Assembly (NCBI GenBank): GCA_030673275.1
Contig: DAOVJL010000045.1
Span: 1 to 7,920, forward strand
DNA length: 7,920 bases
Source: Sulfurimonas sp.
GTDB taxonomy: Bacteria > Campylobacterota > Campylobacteria > Campylobacterales > Sulfurimonadaceae
Direction: 5' to 3'
The notes beneath the pieces were generated by a model that saw only the letters and a program-made list of their open reading frames with translations, did not search any database and was not told where the DNA came from. Both the position numbers and the translations under genes were made by a program. Below are positions 1 to 7,208 of this stretch, in pieces (the first letter of the stretch is position 1; every line of letters starts with the position of its first letter).

Positions 1-902
1 TGAAGTGCAAACTCACTTTGTGATTGTGTAATCAGAGTTACCATTCCCGTATCATGCGGACGAGGTGAAACCTCTGAAAAATAAACCTCATCACCTTTGA
101 TAAAAAGCTCAACACCAAAAAGTCCACGACCGCCAAGACCATCAGTGATTGCTTTTGCCATCTCCTGTGATTTTTGTAGTGCTATTTCACTCATCTGCAT
201 TGGCTGCCATGAAAACACATAGTCTCCATCACGTTGTTCATGCCCTATCGGCTCACAATAAACAGTCTCTTTACCATTTCTAGCAGTAAGCATTGTAATC
301 TCATAATCAAAATCAACAAAAGCTTCAACAATTAATTCACTAGCGTCACCACGAGCCTCTTTAGCTATCTCCCAAGACTTTGACACATCTTCCTCACATT
401 TAAGTACACTTTGTCCATGACCAGATGAACTCATAACAGGCTTGATAACACAAGGATAACCCATACGCTTGGATGCTTCTTTAAGTCCATCTTCAGTGGT
501 TACAAACTCATAAGGTCCTGTTTTAAGACCAACAACCTCTGCTGCAAATGTACGGATATTTTTTCTATTCATTGTTTTACTAACAGCAGATGCATTAGGT
601 ATAACGTTATAGCCTTTATCCTCTGCTGCAAAAAGAGCATCAATAGAGATAGCTTCAATCTCAGGAAGAATATAATCAGGTTTTTCACGGTAAATAATCT
701 CTAAAAGAGCATCTTTATCTTGCATATTTACAACATAAGAACGATGAGATACATGATGAGCTGGCGCATTTTGATATCTGTCAACAGCTATAACCTCAAG
801 ACCAAGTCTTTGAGCTTCAATAGCTACTTCTTTGCCAAGTTCACCTGAACCTAGAAGCATAATTTTTTTTGAATTTGATTTTAATGGAGCGGAGAATTGC
901 AT
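1..902 (-). CDS. purT: Formate-dependent phosphoribosylglycinamide formyltransferase PurT (partial, C-terminus cut)
   Basis: PurT is an ATP-grasp enzyme of cytosolic de novo purine synthesis that makes formyl-GAR from GAR, formate and ATP. I translated the frame by hand: it is open for 300 codons and runs off the left edge. The N-terminal Rossmann-like segment reads [14 protein letters not shown], followed by PEIEAI and TMNRKNIR. The ATP-grasp part has [18 protein letters not shown] with its nucleotide-binding lysine, and [14 protein letters not shown]. The metal and substrate end has [17 protein letters not shown]. coli PurT has about 392 residues, so roughly 90 C-terminal residues are missing only because of the window edge. 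The start at 902 is chosen because GAAGGA (915-910) lies 7 nt upstream and the frame matches the family from there; the ATG at 906 is out of frame. It lies 49 bp downstream of the hook gene on the same strand but is metabolically unrelated, and a good -10 box in the gap suggests its own promoter. Identity is near certain. Confidence 0.96.
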   Translation of the reverse strand, partial: MQFSAPLKSNSKKIMLLGSGELGKEVAIEAQRLGLEVIAVDRYQNAPAHHVSHRSYVVNMQDKDALLEIIYREKPDYILPEIEAISIDALFAAEDKGYNVIPNASAVSKTMNRKNIRTFAAEVVGLKTGPYEFVTTEDGLKEASKRMGYPCVIKPVMSSSGHGQSVLKCEEDVSKSWEIAKEARGDASELIVEAFVDFDYEITMLTARNGKETVYCEPIGHEQRDGDYVFSWQPMQMSEIALQKSQEMAKAITDGLGGRGLFGVELFIKGDEVYFSEVSPRPHDTGMVTLITQSQSEFAL

Positions 903-904
903 GC

Positions 905-935
905 ATAATTCCTTCAATATTTATGAAGGAATTAT
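905..935 (-). repeat. Perfect 12-bp inverted repeat covering the purT ribosome binding site
   Basis: The arms ATAATTCCTTCA (905-916) and TGAAGGAATTAT (924-935) are exact reverse complements separated by 7 nt. On the minus strand the 3' arm contains the purT Shine-Dalgarno GAAGGA, and the 5' arm contains its complement TTCCTTC. In RNA this would make a 12-bp hairpin hiding the ribosome binding site, with the ATG 2 nt beyond the stem. There is no U-tract after it and the stem is AT-rich, so it does not look like an intrinsic terminator for the hook gene. The upstream arm also overlaps a candidate -10 box, so it could instead be a protein operator. The repeat is directly visible; its role is inferred. 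Confidence 0.7.
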
Positions 936-936
936 A
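931..936 (-). promoter_or_regulatory. Candidate housekeeping -10 box for purT
   Basis: A perfect TATAAT is read on the minus strand in the 49-bp gap between the hook gene and purT. It would place the transcription start near 924, giving a leader of about 22 nt that still contains the purT ribosome binding site. No convincing -35 is present at 16-18 bp; a TTGAAA lies too far upstream, within the end of the hook gene. Weak or absent -35 boxes are usual in Campylobacterota, so this does not argue strongly against it. Confidence 0.45.
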
Positions 937-951
937 TCTAAATAGGTTTAA

Positions 952-3411
952 TTATCGTTTCAATCCGATAAGTGTTTCTAGAAGTTGATCTGAAGTGGTA
1001 ATTGTCTTACCATTTGCTTGGAAACCTCTTTGGATAATAATAAGCTGTGTAAGTGCACGAGACAAGTCAACATTTGAAGCCTCAAGAGCAGCCGACTGAA
1101 TAAATCCACGACCTGCCGTTGCAGCGGTACCGATAATAGGATCACCTGAATTGGCAGTTTGTGTATAAACATTTCCACCCTCAGTTGAAAGACCCTCATT
1201 ATTTGTAAACTTAGCCATACCAATCTGTGCTAGACCAAAAGAACGACCGTTTGAGAATGAGCCAACTAAAGTACCACTCTGATCAATTCTAATACCAACT
1301 AAATCTCCACCGGTAAACCCATCTTGAGAGATTCCTGATGTAGCACTGTCTGAATCAAAACTTGTCATACCATCAAATGAATTAGCTGTACCAAGATCTA
1401 TTGCAACTTGTTGATTTGCCGCAGAACCATTATTCCCTGTAAATGAAACATTTGGCGGACTATAAGTCGCTAATGAACCATCATTATTAAATCTTACTAA
1501 ACCTGTTTTTTCATTCAGTGGTGCAGTTGTATCAATAGTTGCTGGTTCAGGAACACTTATTAGCATGCTCCAAGTACTGCCGGTAGCTAAATCCACTGAT
1601 GTTTTTCTAAATTCTGTTCTAAGTGTATGTTTAGAACCTAATGAATCGAAAATATCAATACTACTTGAGTGAGTTGCAGCATTAAAGCTTTGTGAAAAAG
1701 CGTTACCTGTACCACCATTTGGAAGAGTAGCATTCAGAGCTTCCATATTTCTGGTAAATCTAGTGTTTTCTGTTATACCGCCACCTGGTATACTGTCAGC
1801 ACTCATTCCGGTAATAGTTAAGTTTATATCATAATCGTTAGTGTTTCCACCTGGATTTTTCAACTCAAACTTACCTGAAGAATTAATTGATATCTCTATA
1901 TTATTATCTGTATTGATACCGTCTCCATCCGGGTCACGAGCTTGTATCTCCATAGCTTCACGAAGATCTGCAAGAGTTGTAAATGTTTTATCAATATTTA
2001 GAGTTTTTGTAGATGTAACCGGGTCATACTGATATCTGTATGCTGTTGTACTTGTAGAAGTTGCTATACCACTATTATCTCCTGCTAAAGAGGTAAACCT
2101 GATGTTATGTGAAGAAGCAGGGTTTGCATTGTCATTTATTAATGTTATAGTGCTTGTCAATACATCATATGTAGCACTAACTCCTGTAGTTGCTGTATAT
2201 GCATTGATAGCGGAGACATATCTTGCCCCATTTTCAATAGCACTCTCTGTACCTGTTGAATTAGATGTTGTAATTGATTGTACGGATCCATCATCTAATT
2301 GAAACTCAACATCAAGCTCATTTGTTTGAGCAAGTAAATCGGGTAGAGCTCCAGGAAGCCAACCTGTCTCACCGATGACATTAACAGTTATAGGTACATC
2401 AGCAGATTTGGCACTGCTTATTATAATAGTATCTGCTACATCATCATATGTAGCAAATATACCTGTCTTACCGGCTACAGCCAATGCTGAGTTAATTTGC
2501 TGCTCATATCTGGCACCATTTTGATCTGCCGTTAAGGCTGCTCCACCACCTGTTGTAACTATATTTAGTCCATCTATATCTATGTCTAATTCAGCAGTAA
2601 AACCTGCCACAACCCCAATTGCTGCTGTTGTATCAACCGTAGAAGCCGGTATAACACCTGCTCCTATAACTTGAGAACTTAAAAATGATGCCCAAATACC
2701 TTGATCTTTTTGAATAGAAAAAGCCTCTCCAACCTCATTAAACATTACACCAACATCTCCAGACGCTATCGCGTTTCCATTTGCATCAAGTGCTGGCGGT
2801 ATTGGCAGTATCGGTGGTGTTCCGGCTGGAACCTCATATGCCGGAGAAAAGCTCTCAATAAGTGGACCGGAATTTAGGTTTGCTTTTACGACAACTGTTT
2901 GTGTAGCACTCGCCGGTGTTGTTAACCCCGGTGGGATATTGATACTTGTAATCGGTGCAGTCGCATCAACATTTCCTGTTACCGAGTCTCTTAACCAACC
3001 CTGAACGACAAAACCATTATTATCAACAAAATTTCCACCTGCATCAAACTTAAAGTCACCTGCACGAGTGTATTTATAAGTGTTACCGCCATCTGGCGAG
3101 ATTATATAAAATCCATCACCTTGAATAGCAACATCTGTATTTTTATCAGAATTTTGAACTGAACCTTGAGAAAATATACGAGTCATAGAACCTATAGTAG
3201 AACCAAGTCCAACCTGCACAGGATTTTTACCACCAAGGTCTCCTTGTGGAGCAGTAGCAATAGCCTTAGTTTGAGCTAGAAGGTCTGAAAAGTTAGCACG
3301 AGAGTATTTAAAACCTACAGTATTAACATTTGCAATATTATTTGACTCTACATCCATCGCAACTTGGTGCGATTGTAGTCCGGATACACCGGAGAAAAGT
3401 GATTTCAACAT
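952..3411 (-). CDS. flgE: Flagellar hook protein FlgE, long epsilonproteobacterial form
   Basis: This is the likely structural subunit of the hook, the flexible extracellular joint between rod and filament, exported by the flagellar type III system. The 819 residues start with the rod/hook N-terminal helix (LFSGVSGLQSHQVAMDVESN, then NIANVNTVGFKYSRANFSDLL, residues 5-45) and end with the matching C-terminal D0 helix (ALEASNVDLSRALTQLIII, QRGFQANGKTITTSDQLLETL, residues 775-815). Between them is a large variable region of surface domains. It includes GEAFSIQKDQGIWASF (228-243), two modules with NGARY...IN...TG(I/V).ATYD (about 272-346 and 364-440), a third related stretch (472-534) and a DPDGDGINTDNN loop (493-504). 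Enteric FlgE has about 400 residues, while Campylobacter and Helicobacter hook proteins have about 700-850, so the length fits the long form. The start is supported by AAAGGA 6 nt upstream. It has its own sigma-54 promoter 184 bp or less downstream of the fliK-flgD-flgE paralogue group. Confidence 0.95.
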   Translation of the reverse strand: MLKSLFSGVSGLQSHQVAMDVESNNIANVNTVGFKYSRANFSDLLAQTKAIATAPQGDLGGKNPVQVGLGSTIGSMTRIFSQGSVQNSDKNTDVAIQGDGFYIISPDGGNTYKYTRAGDFKFDAGGNFVDNNGFVVQGWLRDSVTGNVDATAPITSINIPPGLTTPASATQTVVVKANLNSGPLIESFSPAYEVPAGTPPILPIPPALDANGNAIASGDVGVMFNEVGEAFSIQKDQGIWASFLSSQVIGAGVIPASTVDTTAAIGVVAGFTAELDIDIDGLNIVTTGGGAALTADQNGARYEQQINSALAVAGKTGIFATYDDVADTIIISSAKSADVPITVNVIGETGWLPGALPDLLAQTNELDVEFQLDDGSVQSITTSNSTGTESAIENGARYVSAINAYTATTGVSATYDVLTSTITLINDNANPASSHNIRFTSLAGDNSGIATSTSTTAYRYQYDPVTSTKTLNIDKTFTTLADLREAMEIQARDPDGDGINTDNNIEISINSSGKFELKNPGGNTNDYDINLTITGMSADSIPGGGITENTRFTRNMEALNATLPNGGTGNAFSQSFNAATHSSSIDIFDSLGSKHTLRTEFRKTSVDLATGSTWSMLISVPEPATIDTTAPLNEKTGLVRFNNDGSLATYSPPNVSFTGNNGSAANQQVAIDLGTANSFDGMTSFDSDSATSGISQDGFTGGDLVGIRIDQSGTLVGSFSNGRSFGLAQIGMAKFTNNEGLSTEGGNVYTQTANSGDPIIGTAATAGRGFIQSAALEASNVDLSRALTQLIIIQRGFQANGKTITTSDQLLETLIGLKR

Positions 3412-3439
3412 ATTAAATCCTTTGTATTAGTAAGAATGG

Positions 3440-3458
3440 AAAGCATTTAGTGTTCCAA
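3440..3458 (-). promoter_or_regulatory. Sigma-54 (RpoN) promoter of the large flgE
   Basis: The minus strand reads TTGGAACACTAAATGCTTT, with GG at 3456-3455 and GC at 3444-3443 separated by exactly 10 nt, the invariant -24/-12 geometry. The GGAA and TGCTTT edges fit the form known for Campylobacter hook genes. The start of transcription would be near 3431, leaving a leader of about 20 nt that contains only the ribosome binding site AAAGGA (3423-3418). In this phylum such promoters are activated by the FlgR response regulator (family knowledge). Confidence 0.88.
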
Positions 3459-3480
3459 TTTATTTTTTAAGAAAAATTGG
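3455..3480. repeat. Inverted repeat overlapping the flgE -24 element
   Basis: CCAATTT (3455-3461) and AAATTGG (3474-3480) are exact reverse complements around a 12-nt A/T-rich centre. The left arm contains the -24 GG of the sigma-54 promoter, so the right arm makes a second TTGG-like half facing the other way. It could be a regulator site or chance in an AT-rich gap; the other sigma-54 promoter in the window has no equivalent repeat of this size. Confidence 0.4.
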
Positions 3481-3595
3481 TCTATTCAGTGAGCTATTAA
3501 AGAGGGGGGAAAGTTTGTTTTAACGAATGATTATTTGTAAAATGTGGATTTAGGATTAACAGAATCTAGATATAAATTTTAGACTTATATTCAGA

Positions 3596-4831
3596 TTATG
3601 CACCCATATTTAATGCTTTTTGTAACATTTCATCTGCAGTGGTTATAGACTTTGAATTTGCATCAAAAGCTCTTTGCATAATAATAACTTCTGTTAGGGC
3701 AACTTCCATCCTTACATTTGAACCTTCAAGTTTATAATTTGTAATCTCTGTACCTAAAATATTATTACCATTTTCGTCTTTGTAGAATATTGCTTCTCCG
3801 CTGTTTACGCTCTCGGCAAATCTAGATCCACTTACTCTCTCTAAACCTTTGTTATTTGCAAAATGATAAACTGCAATTTTACCAACCGCGCTCTGTTTAC
3901 CATTAGTAAATGATGCTACAATTTCTCCGTTTTGATTTATATCATAACCTACAAGCTCTCCAGCTGCTTCACCATCTGCTAAGCTAGTGCCTGAGAAAGG
4001 AAGATTCGTAATCTTGAGACCATCATAACCACTTCCAAAATCTATCTGTATGCCGCCTATTTGTGAGAGGTTTGATGATATAAAGGAACCATCAGCAGCA
4101 AAGTTTGCGATGCCATTCGTTGTGGAATACACTTCTGTACCCTCTAAATTTTCTGTAGTAGCAGTAATATCCCATTGTGTTCCAGGAAGTACTTGAGGAA
4201 TCGTTCTGTTAAACTCAAGTCTTAACTTGTTTTTATTATTATCCCCATCAATGATACCGGCACTTACAACTCTAGTTACATCTTCTGTACCTAAATTTGC
4301 CAAAAATTTTACGGTAGTAGTTGCTTCTGATGGAAAAAGTAAATCCTCTGGGAAACTTAATTTTTGTTGGGTATCTACATTGCCGAGTTGGATTTCTGCT
4401 AGTTGTCCACTTAGAACTTCACCATTTATATTGCCACCCATTGTTCCCAATACATGATAACCATCAGCTGTAACAAGATCTCTTTGTGAATCAAAAGAAA
4501 AACTTCCATCACGAGTGTAAATTGGTTTATCTTCTCCCTGTATAGCAAACCAGCCATCCCCCAAAAGAGCTAAATCAGTACTTCTGTCACTAAGTTGATA
4601 AGCACCTTTGTTTTCATTCATTGTAACTGCACTAACTCTAGAGCCTACACCTATAGTGCTTGATGAGGATGAAGTTGTATTTAATTTATTTTCAAATAAA
4701 GATGAAAATTCTGTAGCGTATCCACGAAAACCAATTGTACTAACATTTGAAATATTGTCTGATACAATATCAATTGCCTGTTGTTGAGTTTGTATCCCGT
4801 TGATACCCGTATAAAAAGCTTGAGTCATCAT
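3596..4831 (-). CDS. flgE: FlgE-family flagellar rod/hook protein, short paralogue
   Basis: This 411-residue protein has the family's paired terminal helices. The N-terminus has GINGIQTQQQAIDIVSDNIS followed by NVSTIGFRGYATEFSSL (9-45). The C-terminus has LEGSNVRMEVALTEVIIMQR, AFDANSKSITTADEMLQKAL (368-407). The middle contains GDGWFAIQ (91-98) and GELVGYDINQNGEIVASFTNG (residues 291-311), typical of FlgE/FlgF/FlgG. At 411 residues it is close to enteric FlgE in size and half as long as the neighbouring hook protein. Its place after fliK and flgD matches the Campylobacter gene called flgE (separate from the long hook subunit) and Helicobacter flgE'. Its ribosome binding site AAAAGGA (4844-4838) overlaps the flgD stop codon, suggesting translational coupling. 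Either of two adjacent ATGs (4831 or 4828) fits that site. It may form a proximal hook or distal rod segment; FlgG-like use is less likely but not excluded. Confidence 0.88.
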   Translation of the reverse strand: MMTQAFYTGINGIQTQQQAIDIVSDNISNVSTIGFRGYATEFSSLFENKLNTTSSSSSTIGVGSRVSAVTMNENKGAYQLSDRSTDLALLGDGWFAIQGEDKPIYTRDGSFSFDSQRDLVTADGYHVLGTMGGNINGEVLSGQLAEIQLGNVDTQQKLSFPEDLLFPSEATTTVKFLANLGTEDVTRVVSAGIIDGDNNKNKLRLEFNRTIPQVLPGTQWDITATTENLEGTEVYSTTNGIANFAADGSFISSNLSQIGGIQIDFGSGYDGLKITNLPFSGTSLADGEAAGELVGYDINQNGEIVASFTNGKQSAVGKIAVYHFANNKGLERVSGSRFAESVNSGEAIFYKDENGNNILGTEITNYKLEGSNVRMEVALTEVIIMQRAFDANSKSITTADEMLQKALNMGA

Positions 4832-4842
4832 GATGAATCCTT

Positions 4843-5508
4843 TTAATACACTTCTTTAACTTGAGTTAATGGAACATAATTCGAACCAACTTTTACAAGA
4901 GTTTCTCCACCATCAAATCTTACAGATTCTATTGGATAAGCTCCAAGTCTTGTATCTAAAGCTTTTCCATCAGGATCTGTGTAACTTGCAGTAATATAAT
5001 ACAATCCGCTCTCTGCGATATTCCCGCTACTATCTGATCCATCCCAATCAAACTGATATACACCGGATGGATTTGTTCCAACATCTATAGTTTGAATAAT
5101 CTCTCCACTGCTGTTAAGTACTTCAACTGATCCTTGTTGAACATCTGATGGAAAATAGACCTCAAATGAGCTGGTAGAACCCTCATCATGAATAATCGCA
5201 TTGCTTCCTAAATCAGCTGTTTTACCTATGGCTGCAATAATTGAGAATTGATTAGAAGAAGCCAAAGAGGCAGCTAGTTCTTCCAAAGCTTTATTTGTAT
5301 TTTCTGATGCTTCCAAACCTGCCAATTGAGAAGTTTGAGTTAAAATTGTCGCACTATCCATAGGCTCTGTTGGATCCTGATGTTGAAGCTCAACTAAAAG
5401 AAGAGTCATAAAATCATCTTTACCTAAAGCTGTTTTATCTTCTACTGATGTATCTGTTACCGGTTCTGCATATAAGGCTGCATTTTCGCCTACTGATGTA
5501 ATTGCCAT
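4843..5508 (-). CDS. flgD: Hook-cap scaffold protein FlgD
   Basis: FlgD forms the transient cap at the tip of the growing hook, under which FlgE subunits assemble. The 221 residues show the family's N-terminal signature LGKDDFMTLLLVELQHQDPT...EPMDSATILTQTSQLAGLE (28-66). A fibronectin/Ig-like and Tudor-like C-terminal part follows, with YQFDWDGSDSSGN and SGLYYITASY (151-176), and ends with a VRFDGGETLVKVGSNYVPL stretch (196-214). The length is normal for the family. ATG at 5508 follows AAAGGA (5520-5515) by 6 nt. The gene lies 15 bp after the fliK stop, and its own stop sits in the ribosome binding site of the next gene, so the three genes are very probably one operon. Confidence 0.95.
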   Translation of the reverse strand: MAITSVGENAALYAEPVTDTSVEDKTALGKDDFMTLLLVELQHQDPTEPMDSATILTQTSQLAGLEASENTNKALEELAASLASSNQFSIIAAIGKTADLGSNAIIHDEGSTSSFEVYFPSDVQQGSVEVLNSSGEIIQTIDVGTNPSGVYQFDWDGSDSSGNIAESGLYYITASYTDPDGKALDTRLGAYPIESVRFDGGETLVKVGSNYVPLTQVKEVY

Positions 5509-5523
5509 AATATATCCTTTACT

Positions 5524-7164
5524 CTATACGTATTGAGGCACGATGATTTCTAGAGAGCTTAAAATCTCTTCATTTGCCTCTTCGTTATCAAAATAGTTGT
5601 ATTCCTCGTGAGCTTGTTGCTCATTTTGACGACTCTGCTGCTGTTGCTGAGCATTTTCACCATTTTGAGAGTTATTGCTAAAGTTTAATGTAGCATTATT
5701 TATTCCACTATTGCTGAGCTGTACTCTCAGTTCATTAGCATTCATTGCCAAAGTATTTACCGCTGTGTTGTTTGAGCTAATATTCACATGTAGATTTTTA
5801 CCTCTTTGAACTATGGTTAAATCAACTTCACCAAGTCTTTGCGGATTTAGCTGAATTTTTACCCTAGTAAACGGAGATTTATAGTCTTCTATAGCAGTTT
5901 TAACATCATTCGACAGATATTTGATCATCTGCTTTGCTTCATTTAACTTAACTTCAAAACTATCAGCCTTGCTAGTTGTTAACGCATCTACTTTAGAAGT
6001 TGTTCCCTGTTCACCATGAAGCAATGCCTCTATCGATTTTGAAATATCAGTAGTAGCATTTGGAGCTATTACTTTAGCTGTAGCAACCGAAAAATCTACA
6101 GTTAAAGCAGGGTTTTTCATTGATGGTTTTTCACCACGAAGAAGAAGCTTTAAAGTTTCATCTGCCTTATCTTTTGGTGTTTTTTGTTCTACTTTTAATG
6201 ATGAATTAGCTTTAACTTGAACTATCTGCTCTGTTGTTGTGTGTTCAACGGTTGCCTGAGCTTTAAAAAGTGGCGTTGCTTTTACCTCTCTTTGAATTTG
6301 AGTAAACTTTTCATCACTTCTTATCTCTTTTACTTGTTGAGTTTGCTCACTCTGAGAAGTTGATGCAGCTTTAGTAGTTATATTTTTTTCTTTATCGGCT
6401 ACTTGTGGAGTTATTGCCTTTTTATCTTGAATAACTTCTTTTGGTTCTGTAGTCATTGCTTTTTTCTCTTGGACTATCTCTTTTATTGCCTCTTTTTTCT
6501 CTTGGACTATCTCTTTTATCGCCATTTTTTTATCTTGATTTTCTTCTTTTGACTCTGCTGTTACTACCTCTTTTATTGCCACTCTTTTTTCTTGTGCTAT
6601 CTCTTGTTGCGGGCTTTTATTATTTTCTTTAACGGCTAAAGTTTTAACATCTTTTGATTTTATATCAGAGTGGGCTTTAACCTCTTCAATAGTTATTTTA
6701 CTAATATCTATACCAAATTTTTTAGCAACTTCAACTAAGCCTTTAAGAGTTTTTGGAAGTTCTTTAATTGAAGATTTTTTAAAATCATCACTACTCAAAA
6801 TTTTATCTTTGAGATAATTTTTCGCCTCAGCGACTAGTGTCTTTATCTCTTTGGTGGTTAAAGTAGCTGTTAATTTTGGATTTAATTCCAAAGGCTCTTC
6901 TAAAGATGGGCTTTCTTCATTTTTTAACAAGGAGAGAAGCGTATCAGTTTTTGAAGCGGACTTTGAGTTTTTAGCACCTTTTTCCTCATCGCCAAAAGAT
7001 AAAATCAGAGAACCGTTTTGAATAGCTTTGTCATCTTTCTTTTCACTAACACCTTTTAAAAGCTCAGAAAAAGAAACTTCTGGCTCATCACTTGGAGTTG
7101 ACAAATTTAGAGGTGAAGATGATGAAGAGGAAGTCGCCTCATTTTTCATATCTAATAAAACCAT
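5524..7164 (-). CDS. fliK: Flagellar hook-length control protein FliK
   Basis: FliK is a secreted ruler that senses hook length and then switches the export gate (FlhB) to late substrates. The conserved C-terminal Flag_hook domain lies at about 405-500, with FTRVKIQLNPQRLGEVDLTI (432-451), LHVNISSNN (458-466) and NELRVQLSNSGI (477-488). It ends in a Gln-rich, acidic tail with Q506-Q510. The first 400 residues are low in hydrophobics and Lys/Glu/Thr-rich, as expected of the extended ruler region. They hold tandem 11-residue repeats of the form Q(E/D)KKxAIKEIV (about 191-249) and four LL-containing motifs (around 35, 79, 341 and 381). At 546 residues it is longer than the enteric protein (about 405). 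The start is chosen because AAAAAGGAG (7179-7171) lies 6 nt upstream; M6 has no such site. It is the first gene of the operon behind the sigma-54 promoter at 7209-7227. Confidence 0.92.
   Translation of the reverse strand: MVLLDMKNEATSSSSSSPLNLSTPSDEPEVSFSELLKGVSEKKDDKAIQNGSLILSFGDEEKGAKNSKSASKTDTLLSLLKNEESPSLEEPLELNPKLTATLTTKEIKTLVAEAKNYLKDKILSSDDFKKSSIKELPKTLKGLVEVAKKFGIDISKITIEEVKAHSDIKSKDVKTLAVKENNKSPQQEIAQEKRVAIKEVVTAESKEENQDKKMAIKEIVQEKKEAIKEIVQEKKAMTTEPKEVIQDKKAITPQVADKEKNITTKAASTSQSEQTQQVKEIRSDEKFTQIQREVKATPLFKAQATVEHTTTEQIVQVKANSSLKVEQKTPKDKADETLKLLLRGEKPSMKNPALTVDFSVATAKVIAPNATTDISKSIEALLHGEQGTTSKVDALTTSKADSFEVKLNEAKQMIKYLSNDVKTAIEDYKSPFTRVKIQLNPQRLGEVDLTIVQRGKNLHVNISSNNTAVNTLAMNANELRVQLSNSGINNATLNFSNNSQNGENAQQQQQSRQNEQQAHEEYNYFDNEEANEEILSSLEIIVPQYV
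6460..6523 (-). repeat. 33-bp tandem repeat within fliK
   Basis: Two 31-bp blocks, 6460-6490 and 6493-6523, differ at one base and are spaced with a 33-bp period, so each adds 11 codons in frame (Q.KK.AIKEIV). More diverged copies flank them on both sides, coding for QEKRVAIKEVV (191-201) and QDKKAIT (246-252). The near-identity at synonymous positions suggests a recent duplication. Confidence 0.85.
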
Positions 7165-7170
7165 TATTTG

Positions 7171-7196
7171 CTCCTTTTTGCCCTTTTAAAAAAGGG
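7171..7196 (-). promoter_or_regulatory. fliK leader with two competing stem options and the ribosome binding site
   Basis: In the minus-strand leader, CCCTTTT (7196-7190) can pair with AAAAGGG (7187-7181), with the inner pairs opened to leave a 4-nt loop. Alternatively its CCTTTTT (7195-7189) can pair with AAAAAGG (7179-7173) of the ribosome binding site. The two pairings exclude each other. Both stems are short and A/U-rich, so the structural claim is weak; the ribosome binding site AAAAAGGAG itself is strong. Confidence 0.35.
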
Positions 7197-7208
7197 ATTT
7201 TAAGAATT

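Larger units (their letters stand above)
3412..3595. other. Non-coding gap between the two FlgE-family genes
   Basis: This 184-bp AT-rich stretch contains no credible gene. It holds the sigma-54 promoter and ribosome binding site of the large hook gene (3418-3458), a 7-bp inverted repeat overlapping the -24 element (3455-3480) and a G6 run (3504-3509). The part just after the upstream gene's stop (3540-3595) has only AT-rich, imperfect inverted repeats and no strong intrinsic terminator, so read-through from the upstream genes into the hook gene is possible. Confidence 0.7.

Noticed and set aside
905..935. Intrinsic terminator for the large flgE
   Set aside because: The hairpin is A/U-rich, is not followed by a U-tract, and overlaps the purT ribosome binding site.
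978..1223. Minus-strand open frame in a second frame of the large flgE
   Set aside because: It lies wholly within the strongly supported FlgE C-terminus, has no recognisable features and no ribosome binding site.
1841..2302. Two plus-strand open frames (1841-2032 and 2102-2302) antisense to flgE
   Set aside because: They are mirror frames of the hook protein's Thr/Ser/Asp-rich region; no promoter, ribosome binding site or recognisable protein pattern.
3504..3509. Phase-variable poly-G tract
   Set aside because: Only six G residues in a non-coding position, shorter than tracts known to vary; kept only as a minor note with the promoter.
4227..4457. Plus-strand open frame antisense to the short flgE
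   Set aside because: Mirror frame of a convincingly coding region with no supporting signals.
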